DNA from: Nemophila menziesii
Taxonomy: Eukaryota > Streptophyta > Magnoliopsida > Boraginales > Hydrophyllaceae
NCBI GenBank assembly: GCA_029959085.1
Contig: JARWIR010000018.1
Span: forward strand, 5,084,001-5,148,000
Reading direction: 5' to 3'
Length of the DNA: 64,000 nucleotides
Both the position numbers and the translations under genes were made by a program. Shown piece after piece: positions 61,546 through 64,000 of the stretch; position 1 is the first letter of the stretch, and the number at the start of each line of letters is the position of its first letter. Below the pieces are notes generated by a model, which saw only the letters and a program-made list of their open reading frames with translations, had not been told where the DNA came from and did no database searches.

Positions 61546-61930
61546 TTAAATTACCTCGGGTTCTGGCTTCTTTTCAGGTGAATTATGAATGAGAAGAGAT
61601 GTTTCTTTTGTTTCCACTAGTGATTTCTTTTTCCTCTTCTTTTCCAAGCTTTGTACCATCCTCTTGTAAGCCATCACATCCTTTCGTTTCGTCATCTCAC
61701 TAACACACAACTCAGAGATAAACCAAGTCTGAGTTAATCTCTTGAACTTTAAATGAATGGTGTTCTTTTGGTTGTAATGGTAGGAGGATATGTAATGGTG
61801 ATTGGATGGAGTTTGTGAGGAATGAAGGCAGAATAAAATATTTTTTGATGGTGTAATATGAAGTAAGAAAGAAGAAATTTTGAATACTTGATAATCTGTA
61901 GTTTTTTGTATTGTTATGGAATGGATTAGG
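61546..61930 (-). CDS. Unidentified lysine-rich reading frame, L5
   Basis: Open copy ending EVI-stop at 61546, with SEMTKRKDVMAYKRMVQSLEKKRKKKSL. It differs from L4 by several substitutions that keep the frame. Confidence 0.36.
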
Positions 61931-62204
61931 TGAATATTATGTGTTTATGGAAGATGGGTGGAAATTCTGGTGGTGTTTTTGTGTGTTTTGAAAGGTTTTC
62001 TCAATATTCAAAGGTGCATCAATGGAGTTTAGGGATGGAATTTTGTATTAATGTAATAGAAGAAGGCATGAAAATAGGGTTTAGGTTGTAAGAAACCTTA
62101 GGGTTTCCTTTATCTTTGTCTAAACCGCCGCCTTGTGTTTCACAACACCTCCTTCATGCTACACCTATCATCGCGACGCTGGTGCCGCGAATTCCTATGT
62201 AAAT

Positions 62205-62515
62205 ATTGTGCGGAGTACCGCACATCTTCGAGGTGTACCACGTGAATGCTCCAATTATTTATGACATTTTAAAGCTTGGACTTACCGTCGAGACGCTATC
62301 TGATGTACGGTGCACCGCACCAATACTTCACATCTCTGTTTCTTTACATGTGTCGTAACCCGTTCCCACGGTCCTTTTTTTGCGGGAGGTGTACCTTGAT
62401 TCTGGTGTGGTGCACCGCACGAGCCTTGAACTATTTTCCAAATTGAAGCTCGTGTGATCATCGTGATATTTTGGTTATGTGCGGTGCACCGCGATTTTCA
62501 TGCGATATACCACAC
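62205..62515. repeat. GGTGYACC cluster, L5
   Basis: Outer left blocks mutated (CGGAGTACCGC, CGAGGTGTACC), central and right blocks kept (GTGCGGTGCACCGCG). Confidence 0.7.
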
Positions 62516-62811
62516 AAAGCGATGTAAGAACGATTATCGAAGCTCTTTCCTCCAAACTCAAATATGTCCCTACCTATACAACAAAAATGATAAACTTTCT
62601 TCTCTAATTACCTTTAGTACACATAAATAAAACTAAATATAATAATACACATTACAATAGCAATAATCTAGTCTACAAATAGGTTTTCACCCTTCTTTGG
62701 CATTTGTTCAATGTAATGAATCTCGAAGGGTTACCTCACGCGCTACACGGATATGATGAGTTACATGACCTCCCCACGATTTGGATCTTTCACACCAATG
62801 GTATCCTCACC

Positions 62812-63923
62812 TCTATGATGTATACTAAATTGATAACCATAACCCATGAATGTATATTTTCTGGTTGAATGTCCAAGCTCTATAGTTCCATGAGGCGTCA
62901 CCTTACTAACAATGAACGAACCCGACAACATTTATCTCAAGTTTCCTGGATAATTGCTGAACTTGGAGTTGTACTTGAGGTCCTTTTGTTCTACTTCAAA
63001 CTTCTTCTATTGAATCCACTTATCATGGAATTTCTTGGTTTTCTCTTTAACTCCCACTATGCTCTTAATTCAAACTCAAGAGGTAAGTTACAAGTTTTAC
63101 AATACACCATTAAATACAATGATGCACCTAAGGGAGTCTTCAAAGTTGTTTTATAAGCCCATAGTGAATCATCTGACTTCATTGACCAATTCTTTATTTC
63201 TTGTTGGTCCAGCTCTGTCTTAACCCATATCTTAAGGGAATAATCTTAGAGGGTTTTCTCAAGAATTTATTTAATGTTGCGATTAGAGATTTCAGATTGA
63301 CCGTTTGTTTTGGGGTAGTAAGAGGTAGACACTCGATGTCTCATTCCATATTTTACAAGTACCGTCTTTAAGTATTTATTCAAAAAATACTTACCTCATC
63401 ACTAATAATGACTCTTGGTGTCTCATGTCTTGTGAAAATATGTGACTTAAAGTATTAACCACCTCTCTTCCATAATTTGTAGGTACCAATAAGTAGTCAA
63501 AAACTAGTAATATGTATTTATTTCCATGGGATGAATATGAACGATCCCATGAAATCAATATCCCAAACATAAAAAATCTACACCTACAAAACATTTTTGA
63601 GTAGCATCTCGTCAAACCTCAAAATATTTCAAGTGAATTGGCATCTTTTACATTGCTTGTGGTCAATAAAAACTGTATTGAAGTACCTTAGTGGCTGAGC
63701 GTTCACCCTTGAAATATCCCTCATATGGTGAGTCGTGACATCTCGATATAACATCACGAATTTCATGCTATGACACATACTTTTCAATCATTTGATCAAT
63801 ACATACTTTTAACATGAACAAATCTTCCCAAAATAAGTTCTTGGCGTGGTGAATCAATATCTTCTTCTCGTATGGTGTGCTTCCGATAGGAAATGATCAA
63901 CTCATGTCGATTGCTAACAAAAG
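62812..63923 (-). pseudogene. Ty3/gypsy integrase remnant, L5
   Basis: The core frame is open from 63615 to 63391 but shifts near 63454, where one T of GTATTTAACC is missing. SHGNKYILLVFDY is kept. The C-terminal part (62869-63223) aligns with L4. Confidence 0.8.
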
Positions 63924-64000
63924 TTAATAATATTTATAGTATGATAAAATTTGACATAAGGTCTTATTTATTTATTTGTTTTAAAAGTAGTTTATCACGC

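Larger units (their letters stand above)
60278..64000. repeat. Long tandem unit L5 (cut by window end)
   Basis: Left arm with intact MEITK exon at 60420, arm end at 61533, then interior with the lysine-rich frame, the GGTGYACC cluster and the integrase fragment. The unit continues beyond the window. Confidence 0.9.

Noticed and set aside
1..64000. CRISPR array, bacterial operons, rRNA, tRNA or organelle genes
   Set aside because: No short direct repeats with spacers, no ribosome-binding-site-led gene series, and no recognisable RNA genes.

Overview
This window reads as nuclear DNA of a land plant, most likely a flowering plant. It is very AT-rich and contains plant-style TATA promoters, telo-box-like TTAGGGTTT motifs before start codons, GT splice donors, a hAT-like insertion and a decayed Ty3/gypsy integrase. 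I found no bacterial or organellar genes, no rRNA or tRNA and no intact protein-coding gene. I cannot name the species.

Almost the whole window is one tandem array in two tiers. Positions 1-20,836 hold a truncated short unit (S1) and four full short units of about 4.5 kb (S2-S5: 2661, 7184, 11722, 16272). From 20,837 to the end there are long units of up to about 10.8 kb: L1 20837-29425, L2 29426-38929, L3 38930-49714, L4 49715-60277 and L5 from 60278, cut by the window end. The short unit is a long unit that has lost about 6.3 kb from its middle, and all four full short units share that junction.

The complete long unit is a nested palindrome. Arms of about 1.7 kb, inverted to each other, enclose a 5.5-kb interior. 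Each arm carries two divergent promoter/first-exon modules about 0.55 kb apart. One begins MEDS and encodes a cold-shock-domain (CSD) protein, recognisable by RNP1-like FGFI and RNP2-like VVVHF. The other begins MEITK and stops at a splice donor after 15 codons. Outside the right arm the CSD copy (called c/d here) is split just after its start by a 1.0-1.1-kb insertion flanked by an 8-bp direct repeat. Next to it two more CSD copies (b on +, a on -) meet tail to tail in a near-perfect hairpin with arms of about 0.45 kb.

The interior carries, on the minus strand, a degenerate Ty3/gypsy integrase without reverse transcriptase, RNase H or protease. Downstream of it lies a lysine-rich reading frame of unknown function that stays open in most copies. 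The interior also has a cluster of GGTGYACC palindrome-like motifs and a TA microsatellite.

No copy looks like a working gene: the CSD copies have frameshifts, lost starts or truncations. The most interesting property is the hairpin, which keeps a TATA motif on each side and could be transcribed into long double-stranded RNA matching a host CSD gene. Junctions, microhomologies, a conversion tract and lineage-specific variants show repeated deletion, amplification and exchange within the array.
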